Shown piece by piece: positions 31,721 through 41,262 of a stretch of DNA of 64,000 nt. This DNA comes from Flavobacterium sp. KACC 22763 (GTDB lineage: Bacteria; Bacteroidota; Bacteroidia; Flavobacteriales; Flavobacteriaceae). The stretch covers positions 496,001 through 560,000 of the forward strand of contig NZ_CP117879.1 in NCBI RefSeq assembly GCF_028736155.1, given 5' to 3'. The notes below the pieces were generated by a model. That model saw only the letters and a list, made by a program, of their open reading frames with translations. It made no database searches and was not told the origin of the DNA. Both the position numbers and the translations under genes were made by a program. Position 1 is the stretch's first letter. The number at the start of each line of letters is the position of its first letter.

Positions 31721-33214
31721 ATGCCTGACGAAACCATACGTTCAAATAGTGATGTAGTACTCATTGGCGCTGGAATAATGAGTGCCACTCTTGGAGTAAT
31801 TTTGAAAGAATTACAACCAGATATAAAAATTGAAATTTACGAAAGATTAGATGTTGCTGCAGCAGAAAGCTCTGATGCTTGGAATAATGCAGGAACGGGA
31901 CACTCTGCTTTTTGTGAACTAAATTATACTCCAGAAAAGGCAGACGGAAGCATAGATCCTAAAAAAGCAATAAGCATTGCAGAATCATTTGAGATTTCTC
32001 GCCAGTTTTGGTCTTACTTAGTACAGCAGAATAAAGTGCCGTCTCCGGATAATTTTATTAAAAGCGTGCCTCATATGAGTTTTGTGTGGGGGGATAAAAA
32101 CGTAAATTATTTAAAAAAGAGATTTGAAGCGCTACAAAGCAATCCAATCTTTGCCGACATGACTTTTAGCACCGATTTTGAACAGCTTCAAAAATGGATG
32201 CCATTGGTAATGGAAGGCAGAAATGCTGATGAGAAATTAGCAGCAACACATATGGAAATTGGTACCGATGTCAATTTTGGTGCTTTAACAAGAAGTATGT
32301 TCAATTACTTAGAAAAGCTAGACGGTGTTTCTTTGTTCTTCAATCATGAAGTTAAAAAACTAAGACAGCGTGAAGACAAATCTTGGAGAATTAAGATTAA
32401 AGATTTATCAACAGGAACTACTCGTAAAGCCTACACTAAATTTGTATTTATTGGTGCAGGAGGAGGTTCTCTTCCGTTATTAGAAAAAGCAAATGTTCCT
32501 GAAGGAAATGGATATGGAGGTTTCCCAGTAAGTGGGCAATGGCTGAAATGTACAAATCCAGAAGTAATTGCAAAACACCAAGCAAAAGTATACGGAAAAG
32601 CAAGCGTTGGAGCTCCTCCAATGTCTGTTCCACATATTGACACTCGTGTAATTGATGGTGAAAAAGCACTTCTTTTTGGTCCATTTGCGGGATTTTCAAC
32701 ACGTTTCCTTAAAAATGGTTCTTATTTAGATTTGCCGATGTCTATTAAACCAAACAATTTAATTCCGATGCTGGCTGCAGGATATCATAATATTCCATTA
32801 ACGAAATATTTGATCGAGCAGGTGCGTCAGTCTCCAAAAGACAGAATGAAAGCTTTACGCGAATATCTTCCAACAGCGCGCTCAAAAGACTGGAAATTAG
32901 AAAAAGCAGGACAGCGTGTTCAGGTTATTAAAAAAGATGAAAAAGAAGGTGGAGTTTTAGAATTTGGTACAGAAGTCATTAATACGCATGACGGAACTTT
33001 AGCAGTTCTATTAGGTGCTTCTCCAGGTGCATCTACGGCTGTAGCAATTATGGTTGATTTGGTAAGCAGATGTTTTACAAATCAAATTAAAACACCAGAA
33101 TGGCAAGCAAAATTAAAAACAATGATTCCGTCTTACGGACAAACTTTAAATGATAAGCCAGAGCTTTTAGAACAGCTTAGAAAACAAACAGCGGAAGTTT
33201 TAAAATTAAATTAA
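31721..33214 (+). CDS. mqo: Malate:quinone oxidoreductase
   Basis: Mqo oxidises malate to oxaloacetate and passes electrons to quinone at the inner membrane. The protein (497 residues from the ATG at 31721; the earlier codon at 31676 is TTG) has the FAD-binding N-terminus [20 protein letters not shown] and the [20 protein letters not shown] active-site segment. [13 protein letters not shown] lies in the last third. It is soluble in appearance, binding the membrane peripherally. It is downstream of ruvX but has its own -7 element. Confidence 0.95.
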   Translation: MPDETIRSNSDVVLIGAGIMSATLGVILKELQPDIKIEIYERLDVAAAESSDAWNNAGTGHSAFCELNYTPEKADGSIDPKKAISIAESFEISRQFWSYLVQQNKVPSPDNFIKSVPHMSFVWGDKNVNYLKKRFEALQSNPIFADMTFSTDFEQLQKWMPLVMEGRNADEKLAATHMEIGTDVNFGALTRSMFNYLEKLDGVSLFFNHEVKKLRQREDKSWRIKIKDLSTGTTRKAYTKFVFIGAGGGSLPLLEKANVPEGNGYGGFPVSGQWLKCTNPEVIAKHQAKVYGKASVGAPPMSVPHIDTRVIDGEKALLFGPFAGFSTRFLKNGSYLDLPMSIKPNNLIPMLAAGYHNIPLTKYLIEQVRQSPKDRMKALREYLPTARSKDWKLEKAGQRVQVIKKDEKEGGVLEFGTEVINTHDGTLAVLLGASPGASTAVAIMVDLVSRCFTNQIKTPEWQAKLKTMIPSYGQTLNDKPELLEQLRKQTAEVLKLN

Positions 33215-33239
33215 GCTTCTCATATTTCAATATTAAAAA

Positions 33240-33267
33240 CAAATCCAGATGAATTAATCTGGATTTG
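33240..33267. terminator. Hairpin between mqo and FUSC genes
   Basis: Perfect 11 bp repeat CAAATCCAGAT / ATCTGGATTTG. It lies over the stop codon of the minus-strand FUSC gene (33256-33254) and follows mqo. Confidence 0.7.
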
Positions 33268-35476
33268 TTGCTTTTAAGTCGGTTGTGTTTTTTAGAATCT
33301 TTTCTGCTAGATTGCTCATCCAGATTAATTGTTCAATTACCATTTGCGCTTCTTGCATTTTGGCTTGACGTGTTTCTTTGTCTAAATCATCATCTTCGGC
33401 TAAACGAGTAAAATGTCTGCGTTTTAATTCTTCAAACTGTAAAGTCACATCTTCTTTTTCGAAAAAAGTATCTTGTATCACAACTTCGTTTCTTAAAACG
33501 GAAATTGAATGATCTAGATTAGCTAGAATGGTTTTGATAATATAATTGAAAGAATCTGATGCAGATGTTGTTTGGTGCGACTGGATATAAGTTGACAGCG
33601 ATGCTAAAGCAGACAATAAGGAGTGATTTAAAACCACCAACTTATTTACCAATGGCATTGTTTTTTGTTTTGACTTAGGTTCCTGCATCATACGCTGAAA
33701 AGAAGTCATTAAATTCCCTATTTCAACAAACGCATTTTTTCTTGCTAGACGATACGAAGTCGGCACTTCACCTTTTTTATTATAAAAATCGGCAATTTCT
33801 TTTAAGTAATTTCTATTGGCGCGAATTGTATTTTCAATATGAATAGGCGTATTGATGAATTCCCAAGCAGGCCATAAAAACTGATTGGCAATAAAAGCTA
33901 AAGTTGCTCCTGCAAGTGTATCTAATATTCTGTATTGAATAACTTCATTGATGTCTGGAGTTAAAATTCCGTAGATAAAAACGACATACATCGTAACAAA
34001 TGTCGCACTGATCTTGTAATTGATTTGCGTAAATGAAATTCCAAGAAGCATACATATAATAGAGAAAATACTCAATGCAACATGGTTCTGAATGACAGAT
34101 ACGATTCCGAAAGCTATAATTCCTCCCAAAACAGTACCGAACATTCTATTGTATGATCTTTCTTTGGTTAAACCATAACCAGGACGCATGATTACTACAA
34201 TAGTAAGAAGAATCCAATATACGTTTTGAAATGGCAGAACCTGTCCGAGAAAGAAACCAATCAAAATAGTAATCGTTAATCGTATCGAATGTCTGAAAAT
34301 AGAAGAAGAATAGCTTAAGTTTTCAATTAAAGTTCGTAACGGATAATATTGTGGTGTTAAGAATTTTTCAAGCTCTTTGTCTTGATCTTTCAGTTTGTAG
34401 GATTGCATTGCCAAAGAAAGCGCACGCTGAATCGTTTTAATTTTTCCAACCTGATTTTTAGCATATTTCAGCATATTGGTCAGCATTAAAACACCTTCTG
34501 CGGCTTCTTCTTTTCCTAATGATTTTTCGTAATCAAAAATGGCAAATTCCAGTGCGTCCAATTCATTTTTTAAATCATGTTTGTCAACATAAACGCTAAT
34601 ATGGCTGACATTTTTCGAAAGTTTTTTTAGAGTTGAAGCCAATTTGTATGCAACATTCTGATATGTTCTTAAAACATCAGGATGCTTGGCAAATTTTTCA
34701 TGAAGTTTGCTGTGGTCGAAAGAAGTATATAGCGCTAATTCTTGAATTTCTACTAAAGTGATAAAAACCAAAAGCATTTTTCGGTTTTGGCTTGTAGTTC
34801 CAGATGCATTCTGGTTTCCGATAAGCATTTTTCTTAAATCTTCGTGAATAAGATTCAATTCTACCTGTACAGCCAGCTGTTTTTCGATAATAGCGGTTCT
34901 ATTAGCCTCGGGACTCCATAAATCACCTCTTAACTTGAGGTATTTGGCAGTAAGTTTTATTCCTTCGGCAATTTGTAATTCTACATATTTATAAGGCTGT
35001 ACAAAATGGAAAACCAGAGACACTATTAAATATAGAATTCCTCCAATAAAAATGAAGCCTGAATATTCAAAAGCTTCCCAACCTTCGTGCAAATGTCCGA
35101 AGGATAAGGAAATCGATAATAAGGCAGAGAAAGAAATTAAAGTGGCTCGCTGTCCGTAAACCGAAATCATAGAACATAAAAACAGTAGGAAACCTAAAAA
35201 TATATAAAAAAGTATGGGAAATGGATAAACGAGATTTACCAAAAGATTAACTCCAGAAACAATAAAAGAAGCTGCAATTAACCCTTTTATCTTATGGCTA
35301 AGAGAACTCGGAATATCGCTGGGATACGTATAAAATGCACCAAGCGCAATTGTAAAACCAATTTCGAAATGACCTAGAAAATTTAAAACTAAAACAGGAA
35401 CAACAGAAGCAATAGTTACTTTAGAAGCATTGAGAAAGGAAGTACTGTTAGTAAATTTCGAAATTCTATCAATCAT
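33254..35476 (-). CDS. FUSC-family membrane protein (YccS/YhfK-like)
   Basis: The 740-residue protein has two membrane blocks of about five helices each (about residues 15-150 and 400-530). A long cytoplasmic helical part separates them and another follows at the C-terminus (about 540-740). The second block contains GYGLTKERSYNRMFGTVLGG, the usual FUSC signature. The family includes AaeB-type efflux components and YccS/YhfK of unknown role; substrate unknown. A -7 candidate TACCTTTG is at 35501-35494 on the minus strand. Confidence 0.85.
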   Translation of the reverse strand: MIDRISKFTNSTSFLNASKVTIASVVPVLVLNFLGHFEIGFTIALGAFYTYPSDIPSSLSHKIKGLIAASFIVSGVNLLVNLVYPFPILFYIFLGFLLFLCSMISVYGQRATLISFSALLSISLSFGHLHEGWEAFEYSGFIFIGGILYLIVSLVFHFVQPYKYVELQIAEGIKLTAKYLKLRGDLWSPEANRTAIIEKQLAVQVELNLIHEDLRKMLIGNQNASGTTSQNRKMLLVFITLVEIQELALYTSFDHSKLHEKFAKHPDVLRTYQNVAYKLASTLKKLSKNVSHISVYVDKHDLKNELDALEFAIFDYEKSLGKEEAAEGVLMLTNMLKYAKNQVGKIKTIQRALSLAMQSYKLKDQDKELEKFLTPQYYPLRTLIENLSYSSSIFRHSIRLTITILIGFFLGQVLPFQNVYWILLTIVVIMRPGYGLTKERSYNRMFGTVLGGIIAFGIVSVIQNHVALSIFSIICMLLGISFTQINYKISATFVTMYVVFIYGILTPDINEVIQYRILDTLAGATLAFIANQFLWPAWEFINTPIHIENTIRANRNYLKEIADFYNKKGEVPTSYRLARKNAFVEIGNLMTSFQRMMQEPKSKQKTMPLVNKLVVLNHSLLSALASLSTYIQSHQTTSASDSFNYIIKTILANLDHSISVLRNEVVIQDTFFEKEDVTLQFEELKRRHFTRLAEDDDLDKETRQAKMQEAQMVIEQLIWMSNLAEKILKNTTDLKATNPD

Positions 35477-35606
35477 AAAAAGAGGTTTACTAACAAAGGT
35501 AAGAATTGTAGGAGTGATTTTGGCATAATTATGGATGAGATTTTTAGTAACAGGTAAAAAATATGATATAATGCCGTATAAGAATTATTCATTGACTATT
35601 TTTTAC

Positions 35607-35652
35607 TATTTTTGCCAGCTGAAATATCAGAACTTTAATTCTGGTTTTTCAG
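35607..35652 (+). promoter_or_regulatory. -7 element and leader hairpin of def
   Basis: TATTTTTG (35607-35614) matches TAnnTTTG. It is followed by an imperfect inverted repeat (35618-35652: CAGCTGAAA ... TTTTTCAG) inside the approximately 60 nt leader of the deformylase gene. Effect unknown; it could modulate translation or be a remnant repeat. Confidence 0.35.
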
Positions 35653-35677
35653 CACATTAAAACATAAATAAAAACAA

Positions 35678-36268
35678 ATGATTTTACCAATTGTAGGATA
35701 CGGTGATCCTGTTTTAAGAAAAGTTGGACAAGATATTACACCAGAATATCCAAACCTAAAAGAAACGATCGCAAATATGTACGAGACGATGTACAATGCG
35801 TATGGAGTTGGACTTGCAGCACCGCAAGTTGGACTGCCAATTCGTTTGTTTGTGATAGATACAACGCCTTTTAGTGATGATGAGGATCTTCCTTCAGAGG
35901 AACAAAAAGATTTGAAAGGCTTCAAGAAGACTTTTATCAATGCTAAAATCGTTAAAGAAGAAGGAGAAGAGTGGGGGTTTAATGAAGGCTGTTTGAGTAT
36001 TCCAGATGTGCGTGAAGACGTTTACAGAAAACCAACTGTTACAATCGAGTATTGTGAAGAAGATTTCGTAATGAAAACGGAAGTTTTTGACGGATTAATC
36101 GCAAGAGTTATCCAGCACGAATATGATCATATTGAAGGAATCTTGTTTACAGATAAAATTTCTTCTCTTAAAAAGCGTTTGATCCAAAAGAAATTGAAAA
36201 ACATTACTGAAGGAAAAACGTCTCAAGAATATAGAATGAAATTTTTCGCAGCTAAAAAAGCAAGATAA
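35678..36268 (+). CDS. def: Peptide deformylase
   Basis: Def removes the formyl group from new polypeptides. The 196-residue protein shows all three family motifs: YGVGLAAPQVG (motif 1, about residues 46-56), EGCLSIPDVR (motif 2, metal Cys about 105) and VIQHEYDHIEG (motif 3, HEXXH about 146-150). It begins with MILPIVGYGDPVLRKVG. An acidic insertion of about 15 residues between motifs 1 and 2 is common in Bacteroidota. It is followed by DUF5606 and mazG in the same direction. Confidence 0.95.
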   Translation: MILPIVGYGDPVLRKVGQDITPEYPNLKETIANMYETMYNAYGVGLAAPQVGLPIRLFVIDTTPFSDDEDLPSEEQKDLKGFKKTFINAKIVKEEGEEWGFNEGCLSIPDVREDVYRKPTVTIEYCEEDFVMKTEVFDGLIARVIQHEYDHIEGILFTDKISSLKKRLIQKKLKNITEGKTSQEYRMKFFAAKKAR

Positions 36269-36328
36269 GTTTTCTAAATACTTAGAAACAAAAAATAAAT
36301 AAAATTCTTAATACTAATTTTAATAAAA

Positions 36329-36814
36329 ATGAATTTAACGAAAATTTTAGCCATTTCAGGAAAACCAGGTTTATACGAATTAAAAGTACAAACTCGTACA
36401 GGTTTTGTGGCGGAATCATTAATTGATGGGAAGAAGATTACTGTAAATCTAAAAAGCAATGTAAGTTTATTGTCTGAAATTTCGATTTATACTTATGAAG
36501 GCGAAAAACCGTTAACTGAAGTAATGCAGCAGATTGCCGTTAAAGAAAACAAAGGACAAGCTATCTCTCATAAAGAAGATAATGCTACTTTGTCTGCATA
36601 TTTTAAACAAATTCTTCCAGATTACGACGAAGAAAGAGTTTATCCATCGGATATCAAAAAAGTATTAAGCTGGTACAACACGCTTCAAGCAAAAGGTTTA
36701 GTTACAGATTTAGCTCCTGCAGCTGAAGAACCAAAAGAAGAAGCTCCAGTTGCTGCTGAAAAACCTAAAAAAGCTCCAGCGGCTAAGAAAGCTAAAGCTA
36801 AAAAAGAAGAATAG
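36329..36814 (+). CDS. DUF5606 protein
   Basis: The 161-residue protein has the DUF5606 N-terminal domain (about 1-120: LTKILAISGKPGLYELKVQT, YTYEGEKPLTEVMQQ and the helical YPSDIKKVLSWYNTLQ). A low-complexity Ala/Lys/Pro-rich tail (about 125-161) ends in repeated KKAKAKKE, which looks nucleic-acid-binding. Function unknown; the gene is commonly next to def and mazG in Flavobacteriaceae (recalled). It lies 60 bp after def. Confidence 0.75.
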   Translation: MNLTKILAISGKPGLYELKVQTRTGFVAESLIDGKKITVNLKSNVSLLSEISIYTYEGEKPLTEVMQQIAVKENKGQAISHKEDNATLSAYFKQILPDYDEERVYPSDIKKVLSWYNTLQAKGLVTDLAPAAEEPKEEAPVAAEKPKKAPAAKKAKAKKEE

Positions 36815-36836
36815 TAGTTTTTCTTTAAACATATAT

Positions 36837-36872
36837 AATCCTGTTAAGATGTTTTCTTGACAGGATTTTTTA
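36837..36872 (+). terminator. Terminator after DUF5606
   Basis: AATCCTGT (36837-36844) pairs with ACAGGATT (36860-36867), followed by T6. Confidence 0.75.
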
Positions 36873-36911
36873 ATTTTACAGAATCGAGTTTAAATCAAAA
36901 GAAACTTCAAA

Positions 36912-37682
36912 ATGAGCAGAGAAAACCAGTTAAAAGCATTTGAGAGATTATTGAATATCATGGATGAACTTCGTGAGCAATGTCCGTGGGATAAAAAACA
37001 AACTCTCCAGACATTAAGACATTTGACAATTGAAGAAACTTACGAACTGGGAGATGCTATTCTGGATAATGATTTAAATGAAGTTAAAAAAGAATTGGGA
37101 GATTTACTGCTTCACATTGTTTTCTATGCCAAAATAGGCAGTGAAACTAACGATTTTGATATTGCTGATGTCTGTAATGAAATCTGCGATAAATTGATTC
37201 ATCGTCATCCTCATATCTATGGAGACGTGAAAGTAGAAAATGAAGAAGAGGTAAAACAAAACTGGGAAAAATTAAAACTTAAAGAAGGCAAGAAGTCTGT
37301 TTTAGAAGGCGTTCCGAGAAGTCTTCCTGCTTTAGTGAAAGCAAGTCGAATTCAAGATAAGGTAAAAGGAGTGGGGTTTGATTGGGAAGAACCTCATCAG
37401 GTTTGGGATAAAGTGCAAGAAGAATTACAGGAATTACAAGACGAAGTAAAATCGGGAAACCAAGACAAAATCGAAGATGAATTCGGAGATGTTTTGTTTT
37501 CGATGATTAATTACGCTCGATTTTTGAATGTAAATCCGGAAGATGCTTTAGAAAGAACCAATAAAAAATTCATTAAACGTTTTCAGTACCTGGAAAGTAA
37601 AGCCAACGAATTAGGGAAACCATTAATGGATATGACACTAACAGAAATGGATGTTTTTTGGAATGAAGCTAAAAAACTTTAG
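36912..37682 (+). CDS. mazG: Nucleoside triphosphate pyrophosphohydrolase
   Basis: MazG hydrolyses non-canonical NTPs. The 256-residue protein has two tandem MazG domains: CPWDKKQTLQTLRHLTIEET with EELGDLLLH-like metal motifs KKELGDLLLHIVFYA in the first, and KVQEELQELQDEVKSGNQD with DEFGDVLFSMINYARF in the second. Length fits the family. The TAG stop (37680-37682) interlocks with the TAA stop of the convergent Fnr-type gene (37681-37679), so the two genes share bases. Confidence 0.92.
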   Translation: MSRENQLKAFERLLNIMDELREQCPWDKKQTLQTLRHLTIEETYELGDAILDNDLNEVKKELGDLLLHIVFYAKIGSETNDFDIADVCNEICDKLIHRHPHIYGDVKVENEEEVKQNWEKLKLKEGKKSVLEGVPRSLPALVKASRIQDKVKGVGFDWEEPHQVWDKVQEELQELQDEVKSGNQDKIEDEFGDVLFSMINYARFLNVNPEDALERTNKKFIKRFQYLESKANELGKPLMDMTLTEMDVFWNEAKKL

Positions 37683-38362
37683 TTGTCGGCCAATTTCTTT
37701 AAAGCGCGAACATCTTTAAGCATAATTTTTTTGCCAACTAACTCTATTAATCCTAATTTATTAAAATCAGATAATAAACGAATACAGCTTTCTGTTGCAG
37801 TACCAATGATACCCGCAAGTTCTTCTCTTGTTAGCTGAACTTTAAGTGTTTTGTCAGCATCTTCACCAAATTCATCATGTAGATGGAGTAAAGTTTCGGC
37901 AAGTCTCTGCTTAACAGTTTTTTGAACTAAAGCAATTTTTTCGTTCTCAGATTCCTTTAAATCTTCACAAACAGACTGCATCATATTTAAAGAAAACTGA
38001 TTGTTATTATTAAAGAAATTGATGATTTCAGTTTTAGGAATAAAACAAACCTCCATGTCGGCAATTGCTTTTGCAGTCAAATTTGCAGGCTCATTGCTAA
38101 TCATAGAACGCTGTCCAAGAAGTTCTCCAGATTTGACCAATTTTACAATTTGATCTTTTCCGTTTGCACTCAATTTTGAAAGCTTTCCAACGCCATCTTT
38201 TACACAGAAAACGCCATTGGTTACTTCGCCTTCTTCAAAAAGAGCTTCACCTTTTTTTATTTTATAGGTCGTTTTACTGCTGGCTAATTTAATTACTTCT
38301 TCTTTGTTAAGGGCTTTTAATGAGCTTAGCTGGCGTACAATGCATTGATCACATTTATTCAT
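37679..38362 (-). CDS. Crp/Fnr-family transcriptional regulator
   Basis: The 227-residue protein (ATG at 38362) has a cyclic-nucleotide-like beta-barrel (about 20-125), a dimer helix (about 130-150) and a winged HTH (about 155-220). The N-terminus holds CDQC (C4, C7), but the next cysteine spaced as in E. coli Fnr is missing, so a 4Fe-4S cluster is uncertain. The recognition helix reads TATESCIRLL: the glutamate and arginine that contact the TGA half-site are kept, while the serine of Fnr (ExxSR) is isoleucine. It lies divergent to ccoI, so it is the likely regulator of the Fnr-type boxes of the cbb3 locus. A -7 candidate TATTTTTG is at 38388-38381 (minus). Confidence 0.85.
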   Translation of the reverse strand: MNKCDQCIVRQLSSLKALNKEEVIKLASSKTTYKIKKGEALFEEGEVTNGVFCVKDGVGKLSKLSANGKDQIVKLVKSGELLGQRSMISNEPANLTAKAIADMEVCFIPKTEIINFFNNNNQFSLNMMQSVCEDLKESENEKIALVQKTVKQRLAETLLHLHDEFGEDADKTLKVQLTREELAGIIGTATESCIRLLSDFNKLGLIELVGKKIMLKDVRALKKLADN

Positions 38363-38501
38363 GACAATATTTGTTTGCTGCAAAAATAAGGATATTTGAG
38401 GGTTTTTAACCACCTTTATAAGGTAAATTTATTATAAATTAGGGTTAACTGCAATTTGAGCTTTTTATTTTATAAATTTAGGAATCCGATTTCAAAATAA
38501 C

Positions 38502-38545
38502 ATGACAATTATCATCTTAATAATTGTGCTTTAAGTGGAAATTTG
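38502..38545 (+). promoter_or_regulatory. Fnr-type box and -7 element of ccoI
   Basis: ATGACAATTATCAT (38502-38515) is a palindrome with one mismatch pair. The -7 element GAAATTTG (38538-38545, one mismatch) begins 29.5 bp after its centre. The ATG of ccoI follows with a leader of about 17 nt. The box would be centred near -41, the class II Fnr position. Confidence 0.7.
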
Positions 38546-38565
38546 CATGAAATAAAAACAAGTTT

Positions 38566-40953
38566 ATGAGGGAGCAAAGTTGTTTTCATTGTGGTTTAAC
38601 TATTGAACAAAATGAAGAAATTGATTTTGATGATAAGAAGTTTTGTTGCACAGGCTGTAAAACAGTTTACGAAATTTTCAGCATCAATGACCTGACATCG
38701 TATTATGATTTTGAAAAGTCTCCAGGCGCCACTCCGCAAGACATTAAAGGGAAATATGATTTTTTAGAAAATGAAACTATACTCGCAAAGGTTTTAGAGT
38801 TTCAAGAAGGAAACACATCGATTGTTTCATTAAATATTCCGCATATTCACTGCAGTTCTTGTATTTGGATATTAGAAAACCTAAATCGCCTTCAGTCAGG
38901 AATTAGTACCTCTCAAGTTAACTTTCATGAAAAGAAAGTTAGAATTACGTTTAATTCTGATGTAGTTTCTTTAAAAGAAATAGTTTATCTTCTAAGTTCT
39001 ATAGGTTATGAGCCTTATATTAGTTTAGAAAATTACGGAACTGCAAAAGCAAAAGTCGACAGAAGTTTAACCTATAAATTGGGTGTTGCATTTTTCTGTT
39101 TCGGAAATATTATGCTGCTTTCATTTCCAGAATATTTCGAAATGAAAGAATTCTGGTTAGATAGTTATAAACCGTTTTTTCGATTACTTATTTTTCTCCT
39201 AGCATTACCCACTTTTTTATACTCAGCGAGCGGATATTATGTTTCTGCATACCATAGTATTAGAACGAGAATGCTTAATATTGATATTCCGATCGCATTG
39301 GGAATTATCGTGATGTTTATTCGTAGCACATATGATATGCTGATGGATCACGGTCCAGGATTTTTTGACAGTTTGGCCAGCTTGATATTTTTTATGCTTC
39401 TTGGCAAAATGTTTCAGATTAAAACCTATAGTTTTTTAAGTTTCGAAAGGGATTTTAAATCCTATTTTCCAATCGCCGTTACCAAAATCAATAAAGATAC
39501 TTCAGAAGAAAACGTTGCCATTTATGATGTTCTTAAAGGAGACCGATTGCTAATAAGAAATCAGGAACTTATTCCAGTTGATGGAATTTTAATAAGCGAA
39601 AGCGCTGAAATTGATTATAGCTTTGTTACAGGAGAAGCAGTCCCAATTACTAAAAAATCTGGTGATAAAGTCTTTGCTGGAGGAAAGCAAATTGGTAAAG
39701 TGATCGAAATGGAAGTTTTACATTCGGTTTCTCAAAGTTATTTAACCCAATTGTGGAGTAACGAAATCTTTCAGAAAAAAGTAGACCAAAAGCACAAAAC
39801 CATAACAGATGCGATAAGCCGATATTTTACCCCCATATTATTGCTCATTGCATTTGCTGGTTTTGGTTATTGGATTTTTATAGATGCAAATATTGCTTTT
39901 AATGTTTTTACAGCAGTATTGATTGTAGCTTGCCCTTGTGCATTGGCTCTAACTGCTCCGTTTACTTTTGGAAACATATTAAGAATTTTAGGTAAAAAGA
40001 AATTCTATTTAAAAAATGCTGTGGTAATCGAACAGCTTGCCAAAGTTGATACTATTGTTTTTGATAAAACAGGAACAATTACGACCAACAAGAAATCAAA
40101 TATAATGTATGAAGGTGATCTTATTTCAGATTCAGATACTGTATTGATAAAAAATGTATTACGAGGTTCAAATCATCCGTTAAGCCGAATGCTTTATGAT
40201 TTTCTTCCAGAAGCTAAACGTATTAATATTGAAGATTTCCAAGAAATTACAGGAAAAGGAATTTTAGCAGTTGCTGAGGGTAAAGAAATTAGAGTTGGTT
40301 CAGGACAATTTGTAGATGATATAGTTGTGGACGGTTCAGAAATAGAAAAAACGGCACTACATATTAAGATAGAAGGGATGTATTTTGGAAAGTTTACGTT
40401 CCAGAACCAATATAGAGAAGGTTTAGAAAAACTTTTCACGAATCTGAGCAAAGATTACCAAATAAAAGTACTTTCTGGTGACAATGATGGCGAAAGGTCA
40501 AATCTGGAAGCTATACTGCCAAAAGGTACCGAATTGATATTCAATCAAAAACCAGAGCAAAAACTCGAATATATCAAACAGCTTCAAGAAAAAGGGCAAA
40601 ATGTAATGATGGTAGGAGATGGATTAAATGATGCTGGAGCATTGGCACAGGGCAATGTTGGGATTTCGATATCAGAAAATGTAAATGTTTTTTCGCCTGC
40701 ATGTGATGCTATTTTGGATGCAACAGAATTTTCGCGTCTCAATTACTTTTTAAAGCTTTCTCACAAAGCAATTTTGATTATAAAGATGAGTTTTGGTCTT
40801 TCATTGCTCTATAACGTTGTTGGACTTGCATTTGCGGTTACAGGAAATCTGCTTCCACTGGTTGCTGCGATCATTATGCCATTGAGTACAATTACGATTG
40901 TAAGTTTTGTGACTTTTATGTCTAACTATTTCAGCAACAGAAATTTAGAATGA
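38566..40953 (+). CDS. ccoI: Cbb3 oxidase copper-transporting P-type ATPase
   Basis: The 795-residue protein supplies copper for cbb3 assembly at the inner membrane. In order: a cysteine-rich N-terminus (CFHCGLTIEQ, then CCTGCKTVYEIF), a heavy-metal domain with IPHIHCSSCIWILENL, about eight membrane helices, the CPx motif VACPCALALTAPF, the phosphorylation site FDKTGTIT and the hinge MVGDGLNDAGALAQ. This N-terminal double-Cys plus CSSC arrangement is typical of CcoI/FixI. It has its own Fnr-type promoter and a gap of 115 bp before ccoS. Confidence 0.93.
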   Translation: MREQSCFHCGLTIEQNEEIDFDDKKFCCTGCKTVYEIFSINDLTSYYDFEKSPGATPQDIKGKYDFLENETILAKVLEFQEGNTSIVSLNIPHIHCSSCIWILENLNRLQSGISTSQVNFHEKKVRITFNSDVVSLKEIVYLLSSIGYEPYISLENYGTAKAKVDRSLTYKLGVAFFCFGNIMLLSFPEYFEMKEFWLDSYKPFFRLLIFLLALPTFLYSASGYYVSAYHSIRTRMLNIDIPIALGIIVMFIRSTYDMLMDHGPGFFDSLASLIFFMLLGKMFQIKTYSFLSFERDFKSYFPIAVTKINKDTSEENVAIYDVLKGDRLLIRNQELIPVDGILISESAEIDYSFVTGEAVPITKKSGDKVFAGGKQIGKVIEMEVLHSVSQSYLTQLWSNEIFQKKVDQKHKTITDAISRYFTPILLLIAFAGFGYWIFIDANIAFNVFTAVLIVACPCALALTAPFTFGNILRILGKKKFYLKNAVVIEQLAKVDTIVFDKTGTITTNKKSNIMYEGDLISDSDTVLIKNVLRGSNHPLSRMLYDFLPEAKRINIEDFQEITGKGILAVAEGKEIRVGSGQFVDDIVVDGSEIEKTALHIKIEGMYFGKFTFQNQYREGLEKLFTNLSKDYQIKVLSGDNDGERSNLEAILPKGTELIFNQKPEQKLEYIKQLQEKGQNVMMVGDGLNDAGALAQGNVGISISENVNVFSPACDAILDATEFSRLNYFLKLSHKAILIIKMSFGLSLLYNVVGLAFAVTGNLLPLVAAIIMPLSTITIVSFVTFMSNYFSNRNLE

Positions 40954-41005
40954 TTTTAAATTATTGGAGGACATATTTTATTAAATTTAACATAACTAAT
41001 CGTCT

Positions 41006-41049
41006 ATGATAATTATCATATTTTATGCGCCTTTAACAAACTAATTTTG
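41006..41049 (+). promoter_or_regulatory. Fnr-type box and -7 element of the ccoSNOQPGH operon
   Basis: ATGATAATTATCAT (41006-41019) is a perfect palindrome, extended to 16 bp by flanking T and A. It contains the Fnr core TGAT-N4-ATCA. The -7 element TAATTTTG (41042-41049) begins 29.5 bp after its centre. The leader to ccoS is about 16 nt. Confidence 0.8.
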
Positions 41050-41068
41050 TTAACATAAATCCTAAGGT

Positions 41069-41260
41069 ATGAGTGTTATTTATCTATTAATTTCAGTAAG
41101 TATTTTTGTGGCAATCTGTTTCTTTATTGCCTTTATCGCAGCTGTCAAGTCTGGACAGTATGACGATGATTATACGCCTTCAGTCAGAATTCTTTTTGAT
41201 GACGAAACCAAAATTAATTCCCAAAATAATAATTTACCAATCGAAGAAAAACAAGTATAA
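41069..41260 (+). CDS. ccoS: Cbb3-type oxidase assembly protein CcoS
   Basis: A 63-residue protein with a single N-terminal membrane helix (MSVIYLLISVSIFVAICFFI) and a short acidic tail with YDDDYTPSVRILFDDE, the usual CcoS end. CcoS is needed for insertion of haem and copper into cbb3 oxidase. It begins the operon just downstream of a perfect Fnr-type box, with the ccoNO gene 2 bp after it. Confidence 0.88.
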   Translation: MSVIYLLISVSIFVAICFFIAFIAAVKSGQYDDDYTPSVRILFDDETKINSQNNNLPIEEKQV

Positions 41261-41262
41261 TT

